Positions 51,901 through 64,000 of a stretch of 64,000 bases of DNA are shown in pieces (positions within the stretch are counted from its first letter, which is position 1; every line of letters begins with the position of its first letter). Origin of the DNA: Phalacrocorax aristotelis (lineage: Eukaryota > Chordata > Aves > Suliformes > Phalacrocoracidae). A program made the position numbers and the translations under genes. The stretch covers positions 48,224,266-48,288,265 of the forward strand of contig NC_134279.1 of the NCBI RefSeq assembly GCF_949628215.1, given 5' to 3'. The notes under the pieces were generated by a model. That model was not told where the DNA came from and did no database searches. It saw nothing but the letters and a program-made list of their open reading frames with translations.

Positions 51901-53517
51901 TTATACTCAACTGCTTACCTAGAATAGCCTTCCACAGTTGGTTTGTGGGTTGATCTATTTCTGAGTTTGGAAAGATATGTCAGGACATAGCTGAAGGCAC
52001 CTTAAATTAATGAAGAAGCACTGGATCACTCTTTATTCTCTAATTTAATCCAGAAATGTAAATAATTGACTTAGAATTCTCTTATCTGCTTACTTGTGGG
52101 AAGTATTTTCTGTGAAGACTGAGAGGCAGTTAAAGTGCTAAATTACTTGTAACTGTTTTAGGAATTCTGTCTGTCTTTGTGGCTGAAGGTGTATTTAAGT
52201 GAATGGTTTAATAATGTATGAGATTAGACTCAAGGCATGCTGCATATCATGTTAAAATATTTAAAATGTTGTCATCGAGATGCATACGCTATGACTCGAC
52301 TTGGGTAACTTGAGAATAAGGGAATCTTTTCAACCTGTGGCTAAAGTTACCTGCATGTTTTTAAAAGGTTGACGAATGGGGACAATGTGCCTTGTCACCA
52401 AGGGCCGTGCACTGTTTTTGCTTCCTCCCCTCCCTTACGGGTAGTGTCAGCTGGAGGTTTTGCCTAGTGTGAGTGAAGCAATGGAAGCTGAAGTAACATT
52501 TGTTGCAGATACTCTGCAGAGTCTTGTTGGACAACAAAATGCCCGTCACGGTGTAGTGAAGGTGTTCAACGCGTTGCAAGAAAGACAGGCTAACAAGCAT
52601 CTACTCTATGTGAGTAACCAGAAAAGCAGTCTTCTAATTCTATAATCCTGTTAATTGCTGAGCTCTGCTCACTCAGTATTGAAGCCTGGGGCATGTGTTT
52701 TTTGCAGAGGTTTATGTTGGACTGTTGTTCCATGCGCAAGTAACTTTTTTATTTAAAAAAGTCAGAAAAAATGTACTTGGTTCTGTCATTCGATTGGTTT
52801 TTGAATAACAAAAAGCTGTGTAAGTTCAAAAACAGTATTGCTTTTGTCTAAAAGAGATCCTCTACCACATCCAACTTGCCTGACCCCGTAAGGTGGAAAC
52901 TAGTTTCTTCATATGGCTGAGAAAAATAAGCATACCTTGGAGAATCCTGGGGAAGCAGAGCTCCAGGGCTGGCCCACAGTTAGGACATGACAGCCCTCCA
53001 GAAGCCCCACTTCTCTGCAGTTGGTTGGGACTGGTGGGAGTAGGCATCTGGCTCCGTATAATACCTGCACTGTCACTAGGTCTCTCCTGGCTCATTTCCT
53101 TCAGCAGCCGGTCCCACAGTGCGGCCTGCTCAGGAGATGCATGCCCCGGTGCTAGCTTATGGAGCTCCTGCGGCTTCGACAGAACAGCTCCGGTTTACAC
53201 AGGGTGGGAAATCCCCATCTGAAAGCAGCTGCCCATGGCACTTGCCTTCTTTCAGTCTTAAGACATTTTCCATATTACCTATAGGGCACATGCTAGCTTT
53301 AGGACAAAAGAAAAGCAGTTGAGTGAATGATGAGTAGAGCGACCATACGTGTTTCTGTTATCTGTGATGCTTGGAACGTGTCAGAAGGGAAGAAATTCTC
53401 ATTTGGTACCTGCGCTCATCTTACCTATCTTCTGTTTTTCAGGTTTTGCTGGAACTGCTGCTAACTGAACTCTGTCCTGAGCTAAGAGCTCACTTAGAGC
53501 AGCTTAATGCCACTTAG
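804..53517 (+). CDS. SNX25: SNX25 (sorting nexin 25), 3' portion, 16 spliced coding exons
   Basis: Joining 16 GT-AG exons gives one uninterrupted frame of 759 residues to a TAG stop. The N-terminus is outside the window. Domains in partial-protein numbering: rest of the PXA domain, about 1-135; basic helical linker, 136-207; RGS, about 208-322; coiled-coil-like segment, about 358-425; PX, about 447-547; acidic linker, about 578-596; C-terminal nexin domain, about 605-755. This PXA-RGS-PX-nexinC order defines the SNX-RGS subfamily (SNX13, SNX14, SNX19, SNX25), and residue agreement with SNX25 as I remember it is high in every exon. Known of the family: peripheral endosomal/lipid-contact proteins. 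SNX25 has been reported to promote lysosomal degradation of the TGF-beta type I receptor. The exons are 804-976, 1845-2031, 7866-7936, 17744-17934, 24610-24741, 26690-26965, 31076-31231, 34931-35062, 39719-39859, 40453-40566, 41091-41255, 46201-46318, 47521-47587, 49427-49608, 52509-52609 and 53443-53517. All junctions keep phase. No frameshift or premature stop is seen. Promoter and start codon are not in the window. Confidence 0.96.
977..1844 (+). other. SNX25 intron, 0.87 kb
   Basis: AT-rich unique-looking sequence. Short open frames lack family resemblance. Confidence 0.8.
1845..2031 (+). CDS. SNX25: SNX25 exon b: PXA domain, second part
   Basis: The acceptor is ttttcctctccag and the donor is CTGAG|gtattt. 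The exon encodes VLKPVVELLSDPDYINRMLL through SSDVEFLKQL plus two bases of an Arg codon. This is the helical core of PXA and is almost unchanged from the SNX25 sequence I recall. Phase is 1 in, 2 out. An open frame continues a short way past the donor but has no family resemblance there. Confidence 0.95.
5296..5357. repeat. Poly(C)14 tract and adjacent short (TG) repeat
   Basis: Fourteen C at 5296-5309, then a TG run of seven units at 5344-5357. Simple sequence, no coding role. Confidence 0.85.
6465..6580 (+). mobile_element. Ancient MIR-like SINE relic
   Basis: The order of short blocks acccatttacagatga, ggcaccaaaag, tgcccaaaatcattta and gagcagggaattagc matches the core of the MIR/CORE-SINE consensus (cattttacagatgag, gaggcacagagag, ttgcccaaggtcac, cagagccgggattcg). 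Diverged and truncated at both ends. Recognition is from memory. Confidence 0.55.
7866..7936 (+). CDS. SNX25: SNX25 exon c: short PXA-end exon (71 nt)
   Basis: Encodes (R)YQIVVEIVQATTISNIPQVK and then RQK plus one base. The acceptor ttttaaaacttttaaag is poor in C and has an A-rich interruption. The donor AAAG|gtaaga is good. The exon sits between introns of about 5.8 and 9.8 kb, and its length is not a multiple of three, so skipping it would shift the frame. Confidence 0.93.
10440..10460. repeat. Perfect 9-bp inverted repeat
   Basis: GTTCAGCTG, spacer GAG, CAGCTGAAC. Two CAGCTG E-box cores face each other. Could be chance; no known role. Confidence 0.6.
11255..11281. repeat. 10-bp inverted repeat
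   Basis: CATTTGACTC, 7-base spacer cctgaga, GAGTCAAATG. Small potential hairpin in an intron. Confidence 0.6.
11650..11683 (+). repeat. G-rich tract with putative G-quadruplex
   Basis: Several runs of three or more G with loops of one to three bases (11650-11669), followed by a short ttgg repeat. On the sense strand, so it could fold in pre-mRNA. Confidence 0.6.
16775..16790. repeat. T16 homopolymer
   Basis: Sixteen T, flanked by cttcccc. May be the tail of an old retroelement on the minus strand, but no element body is recognisable. Confidence 0.85.
17744..17934 (+). CDS. SNX25: SNX25 exon d: basic helical linker between PXA and RGS
   Basis: The acceptor is gcttcattcttag and the donor is CAGAAG|gtataa. 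It encodes a Lys/Arg-rich helix (GKETAAMKADLLRARNVKRY, then INQLTVAKKQCEKRIRLLGG) and an acidic tail with QQEDGISDEGDGPQSQK. Sequence identity to SNX25 is very strong. From here exons run in phase 0 up to the 46,201 exon. Confidence 0.95.
19126..19174. repeat. Inverted repeat able to form a 20-bp hairpin
   Basis: The left arm 19126-19149 and right arm 19155-19174 pair through 12 consecutive bp (19138-19149 with 19155-19166) plus 8 more bp (19126-19133 with 19167-19174). There is a 4-base bulge on the left side and a 5-base loop ttaca. Sequence seen directly; function unknown. Confidence 0.8.
20308..20326. repeat. Short (AAGC)n microsatellite
   Basis: Four to five tandem aagc units. Simple repeat. 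Confidence 0.85.
21335..21390. repeat. CA/CAAA-rich simple sequence
   Basis: cacacacaaaacaccaaaac followed by interrupted caaa units. Possibly a decayed A-rich repeat tail; no element body recognised. Confidence 0.6.
24326..24369. repeat. Imperfect inverted repeat
   Basis: The GACAGAAAA core (24333-24341) pairs with TTTTCTGTC (24354-24362), extended by several further pairs on both sides, with a four-base loop ggaa. Intronic, 240 bases upstream of an SNX25 exon. Confidence 0.65.
24530..24541. repeat. Poly(C)12 tract
   Basis: Twelve C about 70 bases upstream of the 24610 exon, outside its own polypyrimidine tract. Confidence 0.9.
24610..24741 (+). CDS. SNX25: SNX25 exon e: RGS domain, first part
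   Basis: The acceptor is tcctttcttcag, and the donor AAG|gtggag is weak. The 44 codons begin ILQFEEILANPSYREHFRIY and end YLKNANK, which is the first RGS helices. The Asn that contacts G-alpha in active RGS proteins is not present at the aligned site (KMALIGLW stretch). Skipping this exon would keep frame. A run of 12 C lies about 70 bases upstream. Confidence 0.94.
24742..26689 (+). other. SNX25 intron, 1.9 kb
   Basis: AT-rich. No gene or repeat recognised. Confidence 0.8.
26690..26965 (+). CDS. SNX25: SNX25 exon f: RGS domain, second part
   Basis: The acceptor is tccttgcttcctag and the donor is AAGTG|gtgagt. The 92 codons include EIYQNFFVESREIPVEKSLY and DRYYPSFIVSDLYERS, the C-terminal RGS helices, then a charged linker. 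A second perfect donor-like GTGAGT lies inside the exon at 26708, in phase. The reading past the real donor soon stops. Confidence 0.95.
26966..31075 (+). other. SNX25 intron, 4.1 kb
   Basis: One ancient L3/MIR-like relic (29640-29865). T/G-rich stretches around 30,560-30,590 and 30,810-30,875. No gene. Confidence 0.75.
29640..29865 (+). mobile_element. Ancient L3/MIR-like retroelement relic
   Basis: Ordered blocks gagctctgtacacat, gcagtctttgacctgagga, gaatagacagaag, cagagctggaaa and agcccagaactcctgact match the order in old amniote L3/MIR-type 3' ends (gtacaaacacat, agtccctgccc, tagacaagacag, ggcagagctggga, cccagatctcctgac). Strongly diverged; the name is from memory. Confidence 0.45.
31076..31231 (+). 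CDS. SNX25: SNX25 exon g: linker and coiled coil
   Basis: The acceptor is ctctattcttag and the donor is AAAAAG|gtaagt. Encodes 52 residues. The first 15 are acidic and variable; then INEQASYAVNKLRQLNDKLE begins a heptad-like helix, and the exon closes with SPKPDKK. In this family the segment lies between the RGS and PX domains. Confidence 0.94.
31232..34930 (+). other. SNX25 intron, 3.7 kb
   Basis: Unique-looking sequence. A moderately GC-rich patch at 32,160-32,420 gives overlapping open frames on both strands (32169-32810) without family resemblance. Confidence 0.75.
34931..35062 (+). CDS. SNX25: SNX25 exon h: coiled coil before PX
   Basis: The acceptor is ctttcccctgcag and the donor is GGCGAG|gtatgt. 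The 44 codons include IVSKLKDEISLMEREHSDLQ and TDWWCENLGMWKAFIVSGE, a near-exact match to the SNX25 segment leading into PX. Confidence 0.95.
35063..39718 (+). other. SNX25 intron, 4.7 kb
   Basis: Contains one MIR-like relic (39030-39185, minus). Nothing else recognisable. Confidence 0.75.
39030..39185 (-). mobile_element. Ancient MIR-like SINE relic, antisense
   Basis: On the + strand tcacttaacttctctg, agttttcccacttgcacaatg, tggctgttgtacagcttgatt and tttgtaaag follow the order of the MIR antisense consensus (ttacttaacctctctg, agtttcctcatctgtaaaatg, gggttgttgtgaggatt, tgtaaagc). Diverged; could be MIR3 or a CR1/L3-mobilised relative. Confidence 0.55.
39719..39859 (+). CDS. SNX25: SNX25 exon i: PX domain, first part
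   Basis: The acceptor is tcttccccgcaag and the donor is AGTGAG|gtacga. The 47 codons include YSVMVSLQEVGGAETKNWTV and PRKLSEFQNLHRKLSE. The latter is the PX beta-strand 3/helix 1 signature, with Arg-Lys before Ser-Glu-Phe. An internal ATG|GTGAGT at 39764 looks like a stronger donor than the one used and is in phase. Confidence 0.94.
39860..40452 (+). other. SNX25 intron, 0.6 kb
   Basis: Nothing beyond splice signals. Confidence 0.85.
40453..40566 (+). CDS. SNX25: SNX25 exon j: PX domain, second part
   Basis: The acceptor is tctcctacacag and the donor is CTGCAG|gtgaga. The 38 codons are CFPSLKKVQLPSLSKLPFKS then IDQKFMEKSKNQLNNFLQ. This covers the PX proline-rich loop and following helix. 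The basic residue usual in the R..L..fL motif is replaced by Ser-Lys, as in SNX25 elsewhere. Confidence 0.95.
40567..41090 (+). other. SNX25 intron, 0.5 kb
   Basis: AT-rich. Nothing beyond splice signals. Confidence 0.85.
41091..41255 (+). CDS. SNX25: SNX25 exon k: end of PX and linker
   Basis: The acceptor is ttttctttcatag and the donor is CAAGAG|gtaagt. The 55 codons run KLLSDETLCQSEALYAFLSP through FLERLPGDLFSHQE. This is the end of the PX fold followed by a Ser-rich linker. Confidence 0.95.
42635..42695 (+). mobile_element. Possible L3/MIR-like scrap
   Basis: tatgccaggcactgtgcaaa followed by caaagaccatcctgc resembles the tgccaggcactgt..cagtccctgcc block of old MIR/L3 elements. Short, so weak. 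Confidence 0.3.
43605..43905 (-). mobile_element. CR1 LINE fragment, antisense, degraded
   Basis: On the + strand gaaaccttttcttactgtct, aacctaaatcttcc, agctcttgtcctgtc, gactgaacagtcccaa and gctctggatgtacct appear in the order of the CR1 3' region complement (ttcttcctaacatccaacct, aaatctcccct, tcctcttgtcctgtc, gctgaacaaccccaa, ctctggacttgct). The element therefore lies on the minus strand. Old and 5' truncated. Confidence 0.65.
46201..46318 (+). CDS. SNX25: SNX25 exon l: acidic linker and start of nexin C domain
   Basis: The acceptor is tgtctctcttcctag and the donor is GAGGAA|gtaagc. It encodes the acidic run EETEEDSDLSDYGEEVD, with possible CK2-type Ser-Asp sites (inference), then AEPCFMLIGEIFELRG, the start of the C-terminal nexin domain. 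It ends with one base, so phase 0 ends here. Confidence 0.94.
46319..47520 (+). other. SNX25 intron, 1.2 kb
   Basis: AT-rich. One strong G-quadruplex motif near the 3' end (47421-47440). Confidence 0.8.
47421..47440 (+). promoter_or_regulatory. Putative intronic G-quadruplex upstream of SNX25 exon m
   Basis: Six G, loop agt, GGG, loop t, GGG, loop t, GGG. Short loops favour a stable parallel fold. On the RNA-sense strand, 80 bases before a 67-nt exon. A splicing role is inference. Confidence 0.5.
47521..47587 (+). CDS. SNX25: SNX25 exon m: 67-nt nexin C exon
   Basis: The acceptor is tttgttcttctag and the donor is AACAA|gtaagt. It encodes (M)FKWVRKTLIALVQVTFGRT then IN plus two bases of Lys. 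This short hydrophobic helix exon of the nexin C domain has a strong G-quadruplex motif 80 bases upstream. Skipping it would shift the frame. Confidence 0.94.
47588..49426 (+). other. SNX25 intron, 1.8 kb
   Basis: Contains a 9-bp palindrome at 48646-48664 in a stretch (48430-48780) with several minus-strand open frames. No gene recognised. Confidence 0.75.
48646..48664. repeat. Palindrome with 9-bp arms
   Basis: TGGTCTCTG A CAGAGACCA, a perfect dyad with a single central base. Confidence 0.7.
49427..49608 (+). CDS. SNX25: SNX25 exon n: nexin C domain, middle
   Basis: The acceptor is tacacatctttacag and the donor is CCAG|gtgaga. It encodes (K)QIRDTVHWMFSEPMLVYYI, then GVFRDAFWPNGKLAPP and the charged helix ETKQRAQQKLLENIP. 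Very high similarity to SNX25. Confidence 0.96.
49714..49939. repeat. Direct repeat copy A flanking the LTR
   Basis: A 226-base sequence that matches 51089-51311 along its length with substitutions and small indels (roughly three-quarters identical by eye). Shared blocks include tttgcataaataaggataa, tcgctgtacttctgt and ggtggttctgctacctgga. It ends exactly where the LTR begins. Confidence 0.8.
50126..50131 (-). promoter_or_regulatory. Poly(A) signal inside the LTR
   Basis: TTTATT on +, AATAAA on -, close to the 3' end of the LTR as read on the minus strand. It supports the orientation call. It would not act on SNX25 sense RNA. Confidence 0.5.
50345..50765. repeat. Minisatellite-like tandem units inside the LTR
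   Basis: About nine units of roughly 40-50 bases, each with a form of ctccagcgtgggtcc and a following catggg or cacggg block (near 50351, 50400, 50445, 50493, 50542, 50594, 50645, 50690 and 50731). Diverged copies. Confidence 0.75.
51089..51311. repeat. Direct repeat copy B flanking the LTR
   Basis: Partner of 49714-49939 in the same orientation. It begins immediately after the CA end of the LTR. Far too long for an ERV target-site duplication, and the two copies have diverged clearly. Confidence 0.8.
52509..52609 (+). CDS. SNX25: SNX25 exon o: nexin C domain, late part
   Basis: The acceptor is acatttgttgcag and the donor is CTCTAT|gtgagt. It encodes (D)TLQSLVGQQNARHGVVKVF then NALQERQANKHLLY. 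Phase is 1 in, 0 out. The preceding intron carries the LTR insertion. Confidence 0.95.
52610..53442 (+). other. SNX25 last intron, 0.83 kb
   Basis: GC-richer patch at 52,920-53,230 with open frames on both strands. It does not continue the SNX25 frame. Nothing recognised. Confidence 0.75.
53443..53517 (+). CDS. SNX25: SNX25 terminal coding exon p
   Basis: The acceptor is tcttctgtttttcag. The 24 codons VLLELLLTELCPELRAHLEQ LNAT are followed by TAG. This matches the SNX25 C-terminus in length and sequence. The exon runs on into the 3' UTR. Confidence 0.95.
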   Translation, partial: VLLELLLTELCPELRAHLEQLNAT

Positions 53518-54045
53518 GTTTGAATCTGCACAATTGGACCACTAGAGAAATGTCTATGTCCAATAATAGACATGAAACTTATTTCCTCTTTTCCATAGAG
53601 GGCTGAGGACTATGATTATTTTTAGCGTTTTTCTTTCCTCTTGAGTTTTTTGTGAGGTAAACAGACTTGAAAAGATCTGATGCTGTAGTAGGGTAGACAA
53701 AACGATGCTGTATAGTTGCCAATTTTTATTTAAATTGTTCTATCTGACTACTTTTCTGTTTCAAATATAGACTGAAAGATAAATGTTCATATAAACTGAA
53801 AGAAACCAGATAATATTTTAAACATTTATGAAAAGAAATTTTGCTTTAGTGGTAAACTAATGAATGTTGTACAGTTCTAATCTCCTCACAGAGGATTTGA
53901 GCATTCCTTGTGTATTGAAAAAGCCTGTCGTGCAATACTACATGTAAAGCTATTGTGGAAATTTTATCGATTTTGTTTTTACCAAAGATTTCCCGTAGTT
54001 TGAAGCATTTGTAAGCAATAAATAACACACCTGGATTGCAGTACT
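53518..54045 (+). other. SNX25: SNX25 3' UTR (proximal form)
   Basis: AT-rich sequence from the stop to just past the AATAAA at 54017-54022. No frame of interest. The 3' end is inferred. A longer form could use the AATAAA at 55307-55312, which would run into LRP2BP antisense sequence. Confidence 0.65.
54017..54022 (+). promoter_or_regulatory. SNX25: poly(A) signal AATAAA for SNX25
   Basis: First canonical hexamer after the SNX25 stop, 500 bases downstream. GT-rich sequence (gtctgtgtcg, ggtatgt) follows within about 130 bases. Usage is inferred. Confidence 0.65.
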
Positions 54046-55204
54046 TGATAACGAGGCTGTACTAACAACTAATGAATGAGTTTGACAGCACTAGTTTCGT
54101 AAGGAATATTTACGTTACTTTGAAGTCTGTGTCGAAAATATGTATTGTAAACTGGTATGTCCTAAGAATGCCTGTGTTAAATGTTAGCTCAGAGATTAGT
54201 GCTTATGAATTGCTTCTATGAATGATTAAGTAGACAATTAAACCATTCTAATAACTTCCCTGATACTACTCAGGGCTGTTTTATTCAAATTACCCCAATT
54301 TCAAACAACCTTCAGATCCTTCCCTTATTTTATACAAGGAAAGAAAACGATGTCTTCAGTGGCTTTTTTTAATTTATGTAAAATATGTAAATATGGTCTT
54401 AACGCACATCTAAATAATTAAACATCATCAGAAATCCCTAGGTGACACTCATTACTTTCTTTTCAATTCAGTACAGTTGTGCTCTTTGCAAAACTGCTTG
54501 CAGTTAAGACTGGCTGTATTGTAAGGTACATTAAAATCAGTGTTTTAGTAACATCTTGCCTTTTGTTCCAACAGTTTCAAAAAAGTTTTTAAGTCACAGC
54601 ACGGTCCTAAGAGGCAAGCCAAATTCTGCACATGCAAAGTTTTACAAGTAAATAGGTGTTTAGAAATGTGGAAGCTCACCACAGCAATCAGTAAAATTTA
54701 CTAGTGGTTAATCAAAGTATCTTTTGATAAAAGCTTCAGCGTAACATTGCCCAGGCATACACACTCCCAGCCAAGTGGTTTTCAACCATTTCTAATACAG
54801 AGGCGCAGTGTAAATGCAAATCGAAGAAGGACTGAGGAGAACGGGCCTCGTGCAGAGGACGTGTATATTGAATGTTTTCATACTAATGTGGGTTTTTTTT
54901 CCCATAGTTCTGTAAGTTGTATTTTCTAGTTTTAGAAGCTGACATGGTTTGAACTGTAAAGCTTAGTGTCATACAGGCCAATTTCCAACTTTTGACTTTC
55001 TTCAGTCTAACAGTAGAATGTGTTAAGACACATACGTAGATCTAGAAACATTAGAAAAGGATGTGAAAGTATGCTCACCACTAACAAAGGTAAGATTTAA
55101 AAATGGTTGTGTCCTGTGAATGGGTTGTAGGTGAAAACTAGGCAAGTTTGGGTTCAAGCTTTTCAGAATATGAAAATGTAATGTTTAAATACTAAGAATG
55201 CAGA
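54046..55204. other. Intergenic spacer between convergent SNX25 and LRP2BP
   Basis: AT-rich, no gene. Contains an alternative minus-strand poly(A) hexamer at 54280-54285, so the spacer may partly be distal LRP2BP 3' UTR. Confidence 0.6.
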
Positions 55205-55550
55205 AAAGGAAACAACCATTTTTATTTGGTTTCAGTTTGATTCACATGCTGTATAGCAGTATGACATGAAGAGAAAACAGGACGCCTATCCCAGTAAAAT
55301 GTCCTTAATAAACCCTAAGTCTTCAATGCTATTTTAAAAGTCGGCCTTTGCCTCATCTCAGCTAAAGGAAGAATGTGAGCTTTTTGCTTTCTCTTTTTTT
55401 AGGTAAAAAAGAATCAGTAAATTGCTCTAATAATTTGCAGAAAGTTGAAAAGCAAGCAGTAAGCGATGAACAGTCTATAATTGCTGGAGATTCAAGATGG
55501 TTTGTTGTAGGAAATACATTTATATACCAGTCACAGTTAAAGGAAACACA
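55205..55550 (-). other. LRP2BP: LRP2BP 3' UTR (proximal form)
   Basis: Minus-strand sequence from the stop to just past the AATAAA complement at 55221-55226. No open frame of interest. A distal signal (TTTATT on +) at 54280-54285 could lengthen it to about 1.3 kb. Confidence 0.55.
55221..55226 (-). promoter_or_regulatory. LRP2BP: poly(A) signal AATAAA for LRP2BP
   Basis: TTTATT on the + strand, 325 bases beyond the LRP2BP stop. First canonical hexamer on that strand. Usage is inferred. Confidence 0.5.

Positions 55551-64000
<8,450 letters not shown>

Larger units (their letters stand above)
49609..52508 (+). other. SNX25 intron with LTR insertion, 2.9 kb
   Basis: Holds the solo LTR (49940-51088) between two copies of a ~225-bp repeat. 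The stretch 51,380-51,700 is GC-richer and unassigned. The rest is AT-rich and featureless. Confidence 0.8.

Noticed and set aside
53104..53213. Possible extra SNX25 exon in the last intron (ttccttcag acceptor, GC-rich)
   Set aside because: In the phase left by the preceding exon it hits a stop, and there is no resemblance to SNX25.

Overview
This is ordinary vertebrate nuclear DNA, most likely from a bird. It holds two multi-exon genes on opposite strands with GT-AG introns, and coding makes up only about 5% of the window. The bird assignment rests on CR1 LINE fragments (a clear CR1 3' end near 57.7 kb), compact introns, and a solo LTR near 50 kb of a family I recall as widespread in neoavian (non-chicken) genomes. 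That recall is unverified and I do not name a species.

Layout. Positions 1 to about 54,040 (+ strand) are the 3' part of SNX25, sorting nexin 25. Sixteen coding exons join in one frame and encode the last 759 residues: the rest of the PXA domain, RGS domain, coiled coil, PX domain, acidic linker and C-terminal nexin domain, ending at a TAG at 53,515-53,517. The first exons lie left of the window. Positions 54,046-55,204 are a short spacer between convergent gene ends. Positions 55,205-64,000 (- strand) are LRP2BP, LRP2-binding protein. Six exons encode the last 272 residues, a run of Sel1-like/TPR repeats, and its 5' exons lie right of the window. The tail-to-tail SNX25/LRP2BP order matches the order I recall in other amniotes.

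The proteins have no known shared pathway. SNX25 is an endosomal SNX-RGS protein linked to receptor degradation. LRP2BP is a cytosolic scaffold for the tail of the endocytic receptor megalin. Both touch receptor traffic, but co-regulation is not shown here.

Introns hold old repeats: two CR1 fragments, several MIR/L3-like relics, simple repeats, and one ~1.15 kb solo LTR in the penultimate SNX25 intron. The LTR is bracketed by two diverged copies of a ~225 bp sequence. I found no RNA genes, CRISPR, operons or new defence or biosynthetic system. The points most worth a second look are the bracketed LTR, two in-frame cryptic splice donors inside the RGS and PX exons, a G-quadruplex motif just upstream of a 67-nt exon, and a strong intronic hairpin near 19.15 kb.
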